Shown: piece by piece, positions 8,747 through 20,396 of the stretch | Numbering within the stretch: the stretch's first letter is position 1 | Layout: the number at the start of each line of letters is the position of its first letter | Assembly: GCF_012163155.1 (NCBI RefSeq) | Contig: NZ_JAAVUN010000017.1 | Coordinates: 1-64,000, forward strand | Source of the DNA: Kocuria subflava | GTDB lineage: Bacteria > Actinomycetota > Actinomycetes > Actinomycetales > Micrococcaceae | Reading direction: 5' to 3' | DNA length: 64,000 bases | Position numbers and translations under genes: made by a program | Notes under the pieces: model-generated | Seen by the model: only the letters and a program-made list of their open reading frames with translations | Database searches by the model: none | Told to the model about the DNA's origin: nothing

Positions 8747-10006
8747 ATGGATGAGACCGCCGGATCCTACCCCCGACATGCTCTGTCACTGGTTCAAGAA
8801 GCGCTTGGAGACACCCCTGTCGTTGTCCTCCAGGGCGCCCGTCAAGTGGGCAAGAGCACGCTTGCTCAGATGGCCTCCACAGACAGGGAAACCACCGTCG
8901 TGTCCCTGGACGACCCCTACAGTCGATCCCTAGCCACGGAGGATCCACAGTTCTTCGTGGAGCGAGCGGGGCAAGGCATGTTGGTGGTTGATGAGGCTCA
9001 ACGCGCCCCTGACCTGATCCTGCCCATCAAGGCGTCCGTGGACCGCCAGCGGCGCCCGGGCCGCTTCCTGCTCACCGGCTCCGCGGACCTGCTGCACGTG
9101 AAGGGTGTGGGCGATTCCCTCGCGGGCCGGGCGGAGACCGTTGAACTCATGACCTTGAGCCAAGGCGAAATCAGCCGTCGCTCCTCCCCGGAAGACTTCG
9201 TGTCGTGGGTACTGGAAGGAGCACAGTCAGACGATGCTTTCCTCCCCCTCGACCCCCAAACAGTGGTCAGCGGGGGCTATCCAGAGGTTCTCACCAGGTC
9301 CGGGCGCCGGAGGGATCGTTGGTTTGCCTCCTACACCGCCCGGCTAGCAGACCATGACGCACGCGATCTCCAATCGGGCGGTTTTGCGGATCACATGGCC
9401 GCTGTACTTCGCCTGCTTGCCGCGCAAGGCCAATCCGAGCTGGTGAAAGCCAAGGAGGCCCGAACCCTGGGGATCTCGGAAACCACGCTCGACTCATACC
9501 TCCGCTTGGCTCAAGTCATGCGCCTGGTGACCACCACAGCCCCTTGGCGCCGCACCCCGCGGAGCCGGCTCTCCAAACGTCCCAAAGTGTCACTGACCGA
9601 CACGGGGCTGACCGCCCACCTGGCTGGATTCACCGCGCCGATGGCCGCGACGATCGGAGGACGCGAGTTCTACGGGACGTTGGTGGAACAGTTCGTCGCT
9701 CTTGAACTCCAACGGCAACGCACATGGTCAGAGCAGCTCTTCGAGCTCTATCACTACCGGGACCACGATGGTCCCGAGGTTGATCTACTTCTTGAACTCT
9801 CGGACGGACGGCTGATTGCGATTGAGGTCAAGAGTGCGCGAACCGTAAACGACCGATCATGGGCGGGACTCAAGCAGTTCCGAGATCACGTGCCAGACCG
9901 GGAGGTGGTGGGGGTTGTGCTACACACCGGCACTGAGGTTGCCCACCTGCATGACTGGCTCCACGTCCTGCCCATCAGCTCGTTGTGGGGGCATCCAACC
10001 TTTTGA
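8747..10006 (+). CDS. AAA ATPase with DUF4143 and PD-(D/E)xK-like end
   Basis: A 419-residue protein of the AAA_14/DUF4143 group. Walker A is GARQVGKST (residues 30-38) and Walker B is LVVDEAQ (79-85), followed by FLLTGSADLL. The middle matches DUF4143, with a winged-helix-like TLGISETTLDSYLRLAQVMRLV near residue 245. Near the end EVDLL and IAIEVKSA are spaced like a PD-(D/E)xK nuclease core. The function of the family is not settled. ATG 8747 was chosen; a TTG start 18 nt upstream would fall inside the tandem repeats. It sits convergent to the restriction module and divergent from urease, inside what should be one urea locus, so it probably arrived with the island. Confidence 0.8.
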   Translation: MDETAGSYPRHALSLVQEALGDTPVVVLQGARQVGKSTLAQMASTDRETTVVSLDDPYSRSLATEDPQFFVERAGQGMLVVDEAQRAPDLILPIKASVDRQRRPGRFLLTGSADLLHVKGVGDSLAGRAETVELMTLSQGEISRRSSPEDFVSWVLEGAQSDDAFLPLDPQTVVSGGYPEVLTRSGRRRDRWFASYTARLADHDARDLQSGGFADHMAAVLRLLAAQGQSELVKAKEARTLGISETTLDSYLRLAQVMRLVTTTAPWRRTPRSRLSKRPKVSLTDTGLTAHLAGFTAPMAATIGGREFYGTLVEQFVALELQRQRTWSEQLFELYHYRDHDGPEVDLLLELSDGRLIAIEVKSARTVNDRSWAGLKQFRDHVPDREVVGVVLHTGTEVAHLHDWLHVLPISSLWGHPTF

Positions 10007-10080
10007 TGTGGCTCGGCATGCTTCCGTATACTGCGGGAGCCTGCCACACATACGACTTTCCTGGGAGGCCGCGCCGATAA

Positions 10081-12643
<2,563 letters not shown>

Positions 12644-12651
<8 letters not shown>

Positions 12652-14317
12652 CGATTCCCAACTCCATCGGACGGACTACTTTCTCGACGAAAGCGATCTC
12701 CTCATCGGTCAGACGGTATTTCGCATACAAGTCAGAGTCGGTCCACTGCTTGGTCCACTCTTGAACAGGCACGAAGCCGTAGACCCTGCTCGTAACATGC
12801 TGGGAGGCCTTTCGGAGCTGAATCAACAAGCGCGTCAACCGGCAGGACAGGTACGTGAGCGCACTCTCTGCTTCGTCCTTCGAATCGAAGGGGCCGATGG
12901 CCAGGTATGTCTCCGTGGAGATACTCCCGGGTTCGCCGAGGAATGGCGTGCTGATGACGCGGTGGGGATACGAGTCCTTATTGCCGGTACCCGGAGCCGC
13001 GTAGCTGACAAAGATCTTCCACTTGTCGATCAACGCTTTGCCAGAAGCCACTTCACTCCTCGCGATGTAGCCGATGCCACCGTTCTGGTAGACCTTCACA
13101 TCCTCGGGGCCGGCAACCGACTTCGCCTTGAAGAAGGTCCGCAACCCGAACGCACGGGCCGAACTCACAAGTTCGCTGAAGCTCTTCTCGGCCGGGAGGG
13201 AAACGCTCGGCTGCCCTGCGAGCTCGACTTTCATGATCTTCTTCAGGATGGAAACACCCTCATTGAAGCGTATGAAGACATCGGCGCCTTCTTCGAGTAG
13301 CGGCCGGGTGTCGGTCGAGTCATCCCATCCTTTGAAGTGGGTCGTCACCACGCACTCTCCAGGATGGTCGCGATCCCAGAGGAAGTAGTTCACGCCACCC
13401 TTGAGACCAACGCCGGGAAAGACATCAGCCGCACTGAGGAAGTCGTCTATCGAGCGAAGGCGTCCGTCTTTGAGCATCGACTCGCGGAAATCCTCCAATC
13501 CCTTGCCACCGGCAAACCATCTGGAGGGAATGACCATCGTGAGGAAGCGGGGATCAAGCTTCTTGGCCTGCTCTACGAAGAGTTGATAGATCGGCGCAGC
13601 ACTGGTTCCGTGTCCGCCGTCGCTGAGCTGGTAGGGCGGGTTTCCGATGATGACGTCGAACTGCATGTTGTCTCCGAACAGCTCGGCCATGCGAGCTTTG
13701 ATGTCGTCGGTGTGAATGAAGGCATATGCGTGAGTCTCGAGGTTATGACCACGGCCATAGTCATCCTCGCCCGCCCCGCAGTAAACACACTTGCGGTTGG
13801 TGTAGACCGCGATCTCTTCACTCGTGAGGGGATCGGCGCGGAACTCGGGTTTGCCGCCGCCCCAAGTGTGTTCGGTGCGGTCAAACCAGATGTTGCCGTC
13901 CTTGGTCGTGAACGACGCGGCAATAGAGTGAGGACCGTTGGCGAGCTTCGAGCAGTAAACGCTCCGTCGAGCCAGCAGTGCAGTGAGCTCGGTGATCCCG
14001 ATGCCGAACACCTGACGGGTCAGGACGTGATCGACGCGTTCGGCTAGGTCAGGGATCGCCAAGATCAAGCCGTCTGTGAGCCGACGCACGATCTCACGGA
14101 GGAACACCCCGGACTTGGTGAACGGATCCAGGAACGTGACATCCGGATTTGCCCAGATGTCCGCGCCGTCGTTGGCATCTGCCCACGCGGCGGCAAGCGT
14201 GTCGAGCATCTGGTTCGCAAATTCCGGCGGAGTGAAGACCTCATCGTTGGAGAGGTTTGCGATGCAGGTCAAGACATCCGGGTTGTGTGCTCGTAAGTTG
14301 AAAGGCGCAAGGGTCAC
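12644..14317 (-). CDS. Eco57I-type adenine DNA methylase
   Basis: Modification subunit of 557 residues. The S-adenosylmethionine motif appears as FLDPFTKSGVFLREI (62-76) and the catalytic motif as NPPYQ (226-230), typical of gamma-class N6-adenine methyltransferases of the Eco57I group. A CVYCGAGEDDYGRG segment near 177 suggests a small metal-binding insert. The C-terminal third probably recognises the DNA target. The start is GTG, overlapping the stop of the upstream half-methylase (GTGA). Its product would protect host DNA from the neighbouring helicase-nuclease. Codon choice appears less extreme in GC than in the urea genes, but this was judged by eye. Confidence 0.88.
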
Positions 14318-14958
14318 GTGGCGGCCCCGGCGATCTGGGCGACGGTCATCGTCAGGTAAGTCTGCGCGGGGACGAACAAGTCCTTGTCGTCAAGCTCGCC
14401 GAACAGGCTGCCTTCGTACGAGGCACGCTTGGTGAGTTCGTCATAGCGGAAGTCACGCCTCTGGAACTTTCCCTTGCCCAGGTAGCCCCATTCAGGAAAA
14501 GTGATCGGTTGGCCAGTCACTGTGGTCATTGTCAAGGCATCACCCTGGACGATATTCACCGCAAGGACCGCACGCGCCGCTTGTGCCCACTGATCATCAT
14601 GACTGACACCCAGGAACGCGTTGAATACCTCATCAAGGTTATCTCGGCATTCTTCGGCATTATCAGTGAGGAGCTCGATACCGTACAGACACATAAGCGC
14701 AAACAGAGCATAGTGGCGCTTCTCGAACTCGCTCTTGCCGTGACGAAGCTGGACGGTGACCAGCTTGCGGGCAAGCACCGGGACCAGAAAATTGCCCGAG
14801 CCACAGGTTGGTTCAAGAACACGGGAGTCGATACGTTCGGACTCTGGCTTGACAAGATCAAGCATGTCGTCAACCATCCACGCCGGTGTGAACACCTCAC
14901 CATGATCAGCAACGCGCTGCTTAGACTTCACCAAGCGCTGGGCTTCATTCAGCGTCAC
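14314..14958 (-). CDS. short N6 DNA methylase-like protein (no NPPY)
   Basis: A 214-residue protein with the N-terminal methylase signature DHGEVFTPAWMVDDMLD (residues 18-34) and motif I LEPTCGSGNFLV (48-59). QGDALTM follows, but no NPPY catalytic motif is present before the end. The frame can be extended upstream to 15360, but that would cross the urtE gene. GTG 14958 (MTLNEAQRLVKSK) with GGGAGAAG just upstream is the natural start. It overlaps the next methylase by 4 nt. It may be a SAM-binding partner subunit of the full methylase, or the remnant of a split enzyme. It starts 175 nt after the urtE stop. Confidence 0.75.
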   Translation of the reverse strand: MTLNEAQRLVKSKQRVADHGEVFTPAWMVDDMLDLVKPESERIDSRVLEPTCGSGNFLVPVLARKLVTVQLRHGKSEFEKRHYALFALMCLYGIELLTDNAEECRDNLDEVFNAFLGVSHDDQWAQAARAVLAVNIVQGDALTMTTVTGQPITFPEWGYLGKGKFQRRDFRYDELTKRASYEGSLFGELDDKDLFVPAQTYLTMTVAQIAGAAT

Positions 14959-15133
14959 AGCCACTTCTCCCTTGCTCCATGGCGCAGACAGGCCAAGGAC
15001 CATAATCATAGGCACTTCGACCCCATCAGGAGCAGTCTCGACTTTGACTGGCTCACGACCGTGGCCCGCGCCGATGCCAGAGCAACCCAGGGCCAGAAGG
15101 AGGTCACAGACGCCGAACCCAAACCACCCGCAC

Positions 15134-15826
15134 TCACACCGCGAGCGCCTCCCTCGCGGCATCCACAGCGGCTTCATCGGCTCGTCCGGAGCGGACCACT
15201 CGACCCGTGGCCAGCACGGTGTACTGATCGGCAGCGTCCAGGGCAAAGCCGACCTTCTGCTCGGCCAGCAGCACCTGGGTTCCGGAGCGGGAGGCCAGGC
15301 CCACGATCTTCTCCTCGATCTCCTGGACCACTGACGGCTGGATGCCTTCCGACGGTTCATCCAGCACCAGAAGACGCGGCCCGGTCAACAAGGCACGGGC
15401 GATGGAGAGTTGTTGCCGTTGGCCTCCGGAGAGCAGCCCCGCCCGGCGGTCCATCAGAGGTTCCAGGGCCGGGAACATGGCCACAACCTCCTCCAGTCGC
15501 CCCCGTCCACCGGGATGCGCTTCTGCCACCACCAACAGGTTTTCGCGTGTGGTCAGGGTGCCGAAAGACTGTTGCCCCTGGGGGACCCAGGCCAGACCTT
15601 CACGAACCCGTTGGTGGGCTGACATCCGGGTGATGTCCTTCCCGTCCCAGGTGATCCGCCCGGAGCGCACCGGCAGCAGTCCCATGACCGTTTTCAACAG
15701 GGTGGTCTTGCCCGCCCCGTTGTGCCCCAGGACGGTGGTCACGCCGTCGTCGGCAATGGTGAGGTCAATACCGTGCACTACTTCCGTGCGTCCGTACCCG
15801 GAGCGCACACCTTCCAGTGCGAACAT
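15134..15826 (-). CDS. urtE: urea ABC transporter ATPase UrtE
   Basis: Second ATP-binding subunit of the urea importer, LivF-like, 230 residues. Walker A GHNGAGKTTLLKT lies near residue 34, the Q-loop at WVPQGQ near 81, the signature LSGGQRQQ near 129, and Walker B LLVLDEPSEGIQP near 149. The ATG overlaps the urtD stop codon as TGATG. It is the last urt gene. In related genomes urease genes often follow directly; here the methylase module lies next. Confidence 0.92.
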   Translation of the reverse strand: MFALEGVRSGYGRTEVVHGIDLTIADDGVTTVLGHNGAGKTTLLKTVMGLLPVRSGRITWDGKDITRMSAHQRVREGLAWVPQGQQSFGTLTTRENLLVVAEAHPGGRGRLEEVVAMFPALEPLMDRRAGLLSGGQRQQLSIARALLTGPRLLVLDEPSEGIQPSVVQEIEEKIVGLASRSGTQVLLAEQKVGFALDAADQYTVLATGRVVRSGRADEAAVDAAREALAV

Positions 15827-16668
15827 CAGTTCTCCTTGCTCTGTGTACTGCCGGAAACGGCCACGGCCTCCGGGTCCAGGCCCAGCAGTTCGGCCTCCAC
15901 CTTGGCTTCCTCCAGGCTCTTGGTCCCGGCGGTTCCCAGATAGATTTCCTGCACGGTGGAATCGGCCTGGACCTGCGCCACGGTACCTTCGGCAATGACC
16001 TTTCCGGCGGCCATCACAGTCACGGACTGGGCGTATTTGCGCAGGAACTCCATGTCGTGTTCCACCACAACCACCACGTGATCGGCGGCCAGTTTGGTCA
16101 GCAGCTCGCCGGTGGCGTCGCGTTCGCCCTGGCTCATCCCGGCCACGGGTTCATCCAGCAACAACACCGTGGCGTCCTGGACCATCAGCATCCCGATTTC
16201 CAGCCATTGCTTCTGCCCGTGGGACAGCACCCCGGCCTTGGTCTCCTGGTGCCGACTCAGACCTGTGGTCTCCATGACCTCAAGAATCCGCGGAGACACC
16301 TCTTGACGGGTCCGCACCATGTCCCGCGGTCGTCTGCGCAGCCCAGCTGCGATGTCCAGGTTCTGCAGGACGGTGAGGTCCTCGAACACACTGGCCGTCT
16401 GGAAGGTCCTCCCCACCCCGTACCGCACGATCTTGTGAGTCTTGCGTCCCACCAGCTCGTGCCCGTTGTGATTGATGGATCCTTGGGCCGGTGCCAGGGC
16501 CGTCACGGCGTCGATGGTGGTGGTCTTGCCCGCACCGTTGGGGCCGATCAGGAACCGCAGATCACCTTGCTCAACCCGCAGGTCAACACCGTCAACGGCA
16601 ACGAACTTGTCAAAGACCACGCGTAGATCGCGGATCTCCAGATAACTGGGGCGGTGGTCGCGGCTCAT
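15826..16668 (-). CDS. urtD: urea ABC transporter ATPase UrtD
   Basis: LivG-like ATPase of the urea importer, 280 residues from ATG 16668. Walker A GPNGAGKTTTIDAVT lies near residue 39, LSHGQKQWLEIGM is the signature region, and VLLLDEPVAGMSQGE is Walker B. The reading frame is open 249 nt further upstream inside urtC, but AGGAGG lies 7 nt before ATG 16668, and that ATG overlaps the urtC stop (ATGA), which decides the start. Confidence 0.93.
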   Translation of the reverse strand: MSRDHRPSYLEIRDLRVVFDKFVAVDGVDLRVEQGDLRFLIGPNGAGKTTTIDAVTALAPAQGSINHNGHELVGRKTHKIVRYGVGRTFQTASVFEDLTVLQNLDIAAGLRRRPRDMVRTRQEVSPRILEVMETTGLSRHQETKAGVLSHGQKQWLEIGMLMVQDATVLLLDEPVAGMSQGERDATGELLTKLAADHVVVVVEHDMEFLRKYAQSVTVMAAGKVIAEGTVAQVQADSTVQEIYLGTAGTKSLEEAKVEAELLGLDPEAVAVSGSTQSKEN

Positions 16669-17873
16669 CGTGTTGCCTCCTGTTCTGAACTCACTGGTGC
16701 CGTGGTGCTTCCCGCCGCTTGGCCGCCGTCGTCGTTCGCACCCTGGGAACGACGACGCCGCACCAGCCCCAGTACCGAAGCCAACCCGCCGGGGAGGAAC
16801 CCGATGACCAGGATGAACAGCAGACCCTGGAGGTAGACCCAGAAGGAGGGGAAAGCTGATGCCAGCTGCGTGCCGGCAAAGGAGACCGCAATGGATCCCA
16901 GGACCGGGCCGAGCCACGTGGAGCGGCCACCGATGGCCACCCCGATCAGGAACGCGATGGATGGGACCACGCCGATGTCCGCCGGGGAGATGATCCCCAC
17001 CACCGGCACAAACAAGGCACCGCCAATGGCTGCAAAGAGAGCAGCGATCATGTAGGCCACGGTCTTGATCAAGGCGGGGTCATACCCCAGGAAGCGCACA
17101 CGCTCCTCCTGATCACGGACCGCCACCAGCAGTTCGCCGAACCGGGAGCGGTACAACTGCCAGGTGACGGCCAGCATGACCAGCAGCACTGCGGCAACCA
17201 CCAGGAACAACACGGTGCGGTTGGCCTGATCAGAGAGGTCCCAGCCGAACAGAGAGTGGAAGTTGGACAGGCCGTTGGAACCGTTGGTCAGCACCGGCTG
17301 GCCGATGATCAGCACGGCGAATGCGGCAGCCAACGCCTGGGACAGGATGGCAAAGTAGGCGCCTTTGACCCGCCGGGAGAAGATGGCCCACCCCAGCAGC
17401 CCGGCGACACCCGTGGGCACCAGGATGACCGCGGCCACCGCAACCACCGGGTGCTGCACGATCCCCCACAGTTCGGGCAGCTGCTCCACGCCGTTCTGGC
17501 GCATGAACGTGGGGATGGTTTCCCCCTCGAGCGTGGTGTCCGCCAGAGTCATGTGCATGGCCATGATGTAAGCGCCCAGCCCGAAGTACACGCCTTGGCC
17601 CATGGTCAACATCCCACCACGGCCCCAGGCCAGTCCGATGCCCACGGCCACCATGGCCACACACAGGTATCGGCCCAGCAGGTCCAACCCAAACCCGCCC
17701 AGGGTCAGCGGTGCAATCACCAGGAGCAGCACCGCCCCGATGCCCAGTCCCAGCAGGGCGCCGCGCGGCCCGGTGGTCCACACCCCGGCTCCCTCTGCCA
17801 CGGAGGGCAGTTCAGCGGAACCGGTGGTGGGCGGCGTCGTCGTTGTTTGTTGGGGTGAAACTGTGGTGGTCAT
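16665..17873 (-). CDS. urtC: urea ABC transporter permease UrtC
   Basis: LivM-like membrane subunit, 402 residues with about ten hydrophobic segments. Conserved blocks include AWGRGGMLTMGQGVYFGLGAY near residue 82 and the EAA-like cytoplasmic loop with SRFGELLVAVRDQEERVRFLGYDP near 245. The C-terminal 35 residues are polar and variable. The start overlaps the urtB stop by 4 nt (ATGA). With UrtB it forms the channel for urea entry. Confidence 0.93.
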   Translation of the reverse strand: MTTTVSPQQTTTTPPTTGSAELPSVAEGAGVWTTGPRGALLGLGIGAVLLLVIAPLTLGGFGLDLLGRYLCVAMVAVGIGLAWGRGGMLTMGQGVYFGLGAYIMAMHMTLADTTLEGETIPTFMRQNGVEQLPELWGIVQHPVVAVAAVILVPTGVAGLLGWAIFSRRVKGAYFAILSQALAAAFAVLIIGQPVLTNGSNGLSNFHSLFGWDLSDQANRTVLFLVVAAVLLVMLAVTWQLYRSRFGELLVAVRDQEERVRFLGYDPALIKTVAYMIAALFAAIGGALFVPVVGIISPADIGVVPSIAFLIGVAIGGRSTWLGPVLGSIAVSFAGTQLASAFPSFWVYLQGLLFILVIGFLPGGLASVLGLVRRRRSQGANDDGGQAAGSTTAPVSSEQEATR

Positions 17874-18754
17874 GCCAACCCCCTGGTTTGAGTGGCCACA
17901 ATGCCCTGTGGGCGGATCTGGAGGAAGGCCACCACGATCACCAGGACAATCACCTTGGCAATGGACGCGGTGGTGCCGAATTCAAAGAAGACCTGCAGCA
18001 AGCCCAGACCCGCTGCGGCGATCACCGCACCGCGGATCTGACCGATGCCACCGGCCACCACCACCAGGAACGCGTCCACGATGTATGTGGTGCCCAACGT
18101 GGGACTGGTGGAGCCGATCAAGGTGATGGCCACGCCGGCCACCCCGGCCAGGCCCGAACCAATGAAGAACGTCAGGGCGTCCGTGCGGCGGGAGGAGATA
18201 CCGGAGGCCTCCGCAAGGTCGCGGGACTGCACGACTGCGCGGATGCGGCGCCCCAGGGACGTCTTGGACAGCAGCAGGGAAAGCCCTGCCACCACCACAA
18301 CCGTCAGTACCAGGATGAACACGCGCGAGGCCGGAACCGGGGTGCCCAGGATCATCACGGGACCGGACAAGAACTCAGGCAGTCGAACGTCAACCGAGGG
18401 CGCTCCAAAAATGTCCCGGGCCAGTTGCTGCAGGATCAGGCTGACACCAAAGGTCACCAGCAAGGTGTCCAACGGACGGTGGTACATCCGCCGTAGCAGC
18501 GTGGCCTCCAGGATCAGACCCAATGTGCCGCCGATCAGAAAGGCCAACGGGAGACTGACCAGCAAGGAAACCCCAGCGCTGCCCAGAACCTGCTGAACCG
18601 TGAAAGCCGTGTAGGCACCGGCCATGATGAACTCGCCGTGAGCCATGTTGATCACGCCCATCTGACCAAAAGTCAGAGACAAGCCGACTGCTGCCAGCAG
18701 CAGGACCGAGCCCAGGCTCAGGCCCGCAAAAACTTGGCTGATCAGAATCTCCAC
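17870..18754 (-). CDS. urtB: urea ABC transporter permease UrtB
   Basis: LivH-like membrane subunit of 294 residues with about eight hydrophobic segments. Family blocks QVFAGLSLGSVLLLAAVGL, FGQMGVINMAHGEFIMAGAY and GRRIRAVVQSRDLAEASGI are present, and the RTDALTFFIGSGLAG loop matches UrtB rather than amino-acid permeases. The start codon is GTG behind AAAGGGGGCG. It is separated from urtA by 72 nt. Confidence 0.93.
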   Translation of the reverse strand: MEILISQVFAGLSLGSVLLLAAVGLSLTFGQMGVINMAHGEFIMAGAYTAFTVQQVLGSAGVSLLVSLPLAFLIGGTLGLILEATLLRRMYHRPLDTLLVTFGVSLILQQLARDIFGAPSVDVRLPEFLSGPVMILGTPVPASRVFILVLTVVVVAGLSLLLSKTSLGRRIRAVVQSRDLAEASGISSRRTDALTFFIGSGLAGVAGVAITLIGSTSPTLGTTYIVDAFLVVVAGGIGQIRGAVIAAAGLGLLQVFFEFGTTASIAKVIVLVIVVAFLQIRPQGIVATQTRGLA

Positions 18755-18826
18755 GTGCGCCCCCTTTCTGAAGGGTGTTGGTGTGGTGCTGGGAAAAAAC
18801 GCCGATGTGCGGTGGGGCCGCAGGCA

Positions 18827-20092
18827 TCAGGCCCCGGTGATGGAATCCGCCCAGGGATAGGTCTCCAGGAACGGGTCCGGAACCACAGGCTCGGGGGCTT
18901 CCCAGACGGTGTCGATCAAACCGTCGTCGCGAATCTGACCGATCCGCGGGGTCTTGGAGATGTGCTGGGTCTCCCCATCCACGGTCACTTCACCTTCGGG
19001 TGCGTCATAGGTGATCTCCCCGGTGTCAACGGCCTCCTGAACAGCGGCGACGTCAAAGGACCCGGCCTCCTCCACCATGGCCTTCCACAGGTACACCGAG
19101 GTGTAGGCGGCCTCCATGGGGTCGGAGGTCACCTGGTTCTGGCCGTAGCGGTCCTTGAAGTTGGCCACGAATTGGTCATTGGTGGGGGTCTGGATGGTCT
19201 GGTAGTAGTCCCAGGCCACGTACTGACCCTGGATGTTGTCCACGCCGATGCCCGGCACTTCTTCCTCCGCGATGGACACGGACATCACGGGCATGGTCTC
19301 CGGGTCCAGGCCCACGGCGTTGTACTGCCGGAAGAACGCCACGTTGGAATCCCCGTTCAAGGTGTTGAACACCGCGTCCGCATCCGATGCCATGGCCTTG
19401 TTCACGATCGTGGAGAACTCCGTGGAGCCCATGGGCACGTATTCCTCGCCCACGATCTCCATGTCATGGGCTTGTGCGTAGGCGTTGATGATCCGGTTGG
19501 CCGTGCGCGGGAAGACGTAATCCGAGCCCACCAGGAAGATCTTCTTGTGACCCTGTTCCCGCATCCAGTCCAGGGCCGGGATGATCTGCTGGTTGGTGGT
19601 GGCCCCCGAGTAGAAGATGTTGGGAGAAGCCTCCAGCCCCTCGTACTGAACGGGGTAGAACAGCAGGGAGTTCTGGGCCTCGAACACCGGGAGCATGGCC
19701 TTGCGGGAGGCTGACGTCCAGCCACCAAACGTGGCTGCCACACAGTCCTGACGGATCAGCTTGCCCGCGCGTTCGGCAAAAATGGTGGGCTCACTGGCGC
19801 CGTCCTCCGTGACGGGTTCAATCTGTTTGCCCAAAACCCCACCGTCAGCGTTGATCTCATCGATCGCCATGTTCAGGGAGCGGTTCACCGTGGTCTCACT
19901 CACCGCCATGGTGCCTGACAGGGAGTTCAGCAACCCCACCTTGACGGTATCTCCGCTGGTATCCACGCACGATGCCTGCGGCACCTGCTCTGCAGCCGCC
20001 TCCGCCTGAGGGTCGTAGCGCTGGCCACAACCGGTGATCGTCAAAGCGGCAACCAGGCTCAGAACTGCGCTCACGGTGGTACGAGCGGACAC
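18827..20092 (-). CDS. urtA: urea ABC transporter binding lipoprotein UrtA
   Basis: Substrate-binding protein of the urea importer, 421 residues. The N-terminus is a lipoprotein signal with lipobox LTITGC (Cys at about residue 22), so it should be anchored to the outer face of the membrane. The mature part has the Leu/Ile/Val-binding fold with VGLLNSLSGTMAVSE, GGWTSASRKAMLPVFE and FYPVQYEGLE, which are typical of UrtA. The start is GTG with GAGGGAG upstream. It is the first gene of the urt operon; the promoter must lie within the 300 bp upstream. Confidence 0.95.
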   Translation of the reverse strand: MSARTTVSAVLSLVAALTITGCGQRYDPQAEAAAEQVPQASCVDTSGDTVKVGLLNSLSGTMAVSETTVNRSLNMAIDEINADGGVLGKQIEPVTEDGASEPTIFAERAGKLIRQDCVAATFGGWTSASRKAMLPVFEAQNSLLFYPVQYEGLEASPNIFYSGATTNQQIIPALDWMREQGHKKIFLVGSDYVFPRTANRIINAYAQAHDMEIVGEEYVPMGSTEFSTIVNKAMASDADAVFNTLNGDSNVAFFRQYNAVGLDPETMPVMSVSIAEEEVPGIGVDNIQGQYVAWDYYQTIQTPTNDQFVANFKDRYGQNQVTSDPMEAAYTSVYLWKAMVEEAGSFDVAAVQEAVDTGEITYDAPEGEVTVDGETQHISKTPRIGQIRDDGLIDTVWEAPEPVVPDPFLETYPWADSITGA

Positions 20093-20396
20093 GGCGGCTC
20101 CCTCGGAACGGCGGGAGAACCCGCTGCGGTCAAGACAGCACTGAGGCTAGGGACGCTGTGTTTCGCCGTTTGTCCGAGTGTGTTTCCAGTCCTCACTCAG
20201 CGAGTTACAGCTGAGTGTCCGGCGTTAACCACAGATTTCCGCTCCACCTGATACCCGCCTGACGCCCTGGCCGACGTCCACCCACCGTGAGATCACCACC
20301 TGCTGCTGAGATGACACCCAACTGGCGGTGATTTCACCGGTAAGAGGTGATCTCACGGTGCGGTCGCAGCGGGTGGAGCCGCGACCGCGCACGCGT
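20093..20396. other. 304-bp intergenic region upstream of urtA
   Basis: The region holds the urtA leader, and copy B of the palindromic repeat (20287-20356) lies next to the end of the decarboxylase pseudogene. A GTTAC followed by GTGTC at 20204-20219 vaguely resembles a GlnR half-site pair but is not convincing. No gene is seen. Confidence 0.5.
20287..20356. repeat. 70-bp palindromic repeat, copy B
   Basis: Same length as copy A. The outer arms GTGAGATCACC and GGTGATCTCAC are conserved and the internal CTGCTGAGATGACACCCAAC block is present, but the right inner arm has diverged, so the hairpin is imperfect. It lies 40 bp beyond the stop of the decarboxylase pseudogene. Confidence 0.85.

Noticed and set aside
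14959-15360. Upstream extension of the small methylase gene into urtE
   Set aside because: The extension has no methylase homology and would overlap a conserved ATPase gene. A GTG with a ribosome site is at 14958.
20204-20229. Possible GlnR box upstream of urtA (GTTAC, 6 nt, GTGTC, and GTTAAC nearby)
   Set aside because: The second half-site departs from the consensus and no second pair is present. It could be chance; a binding test would be needed.
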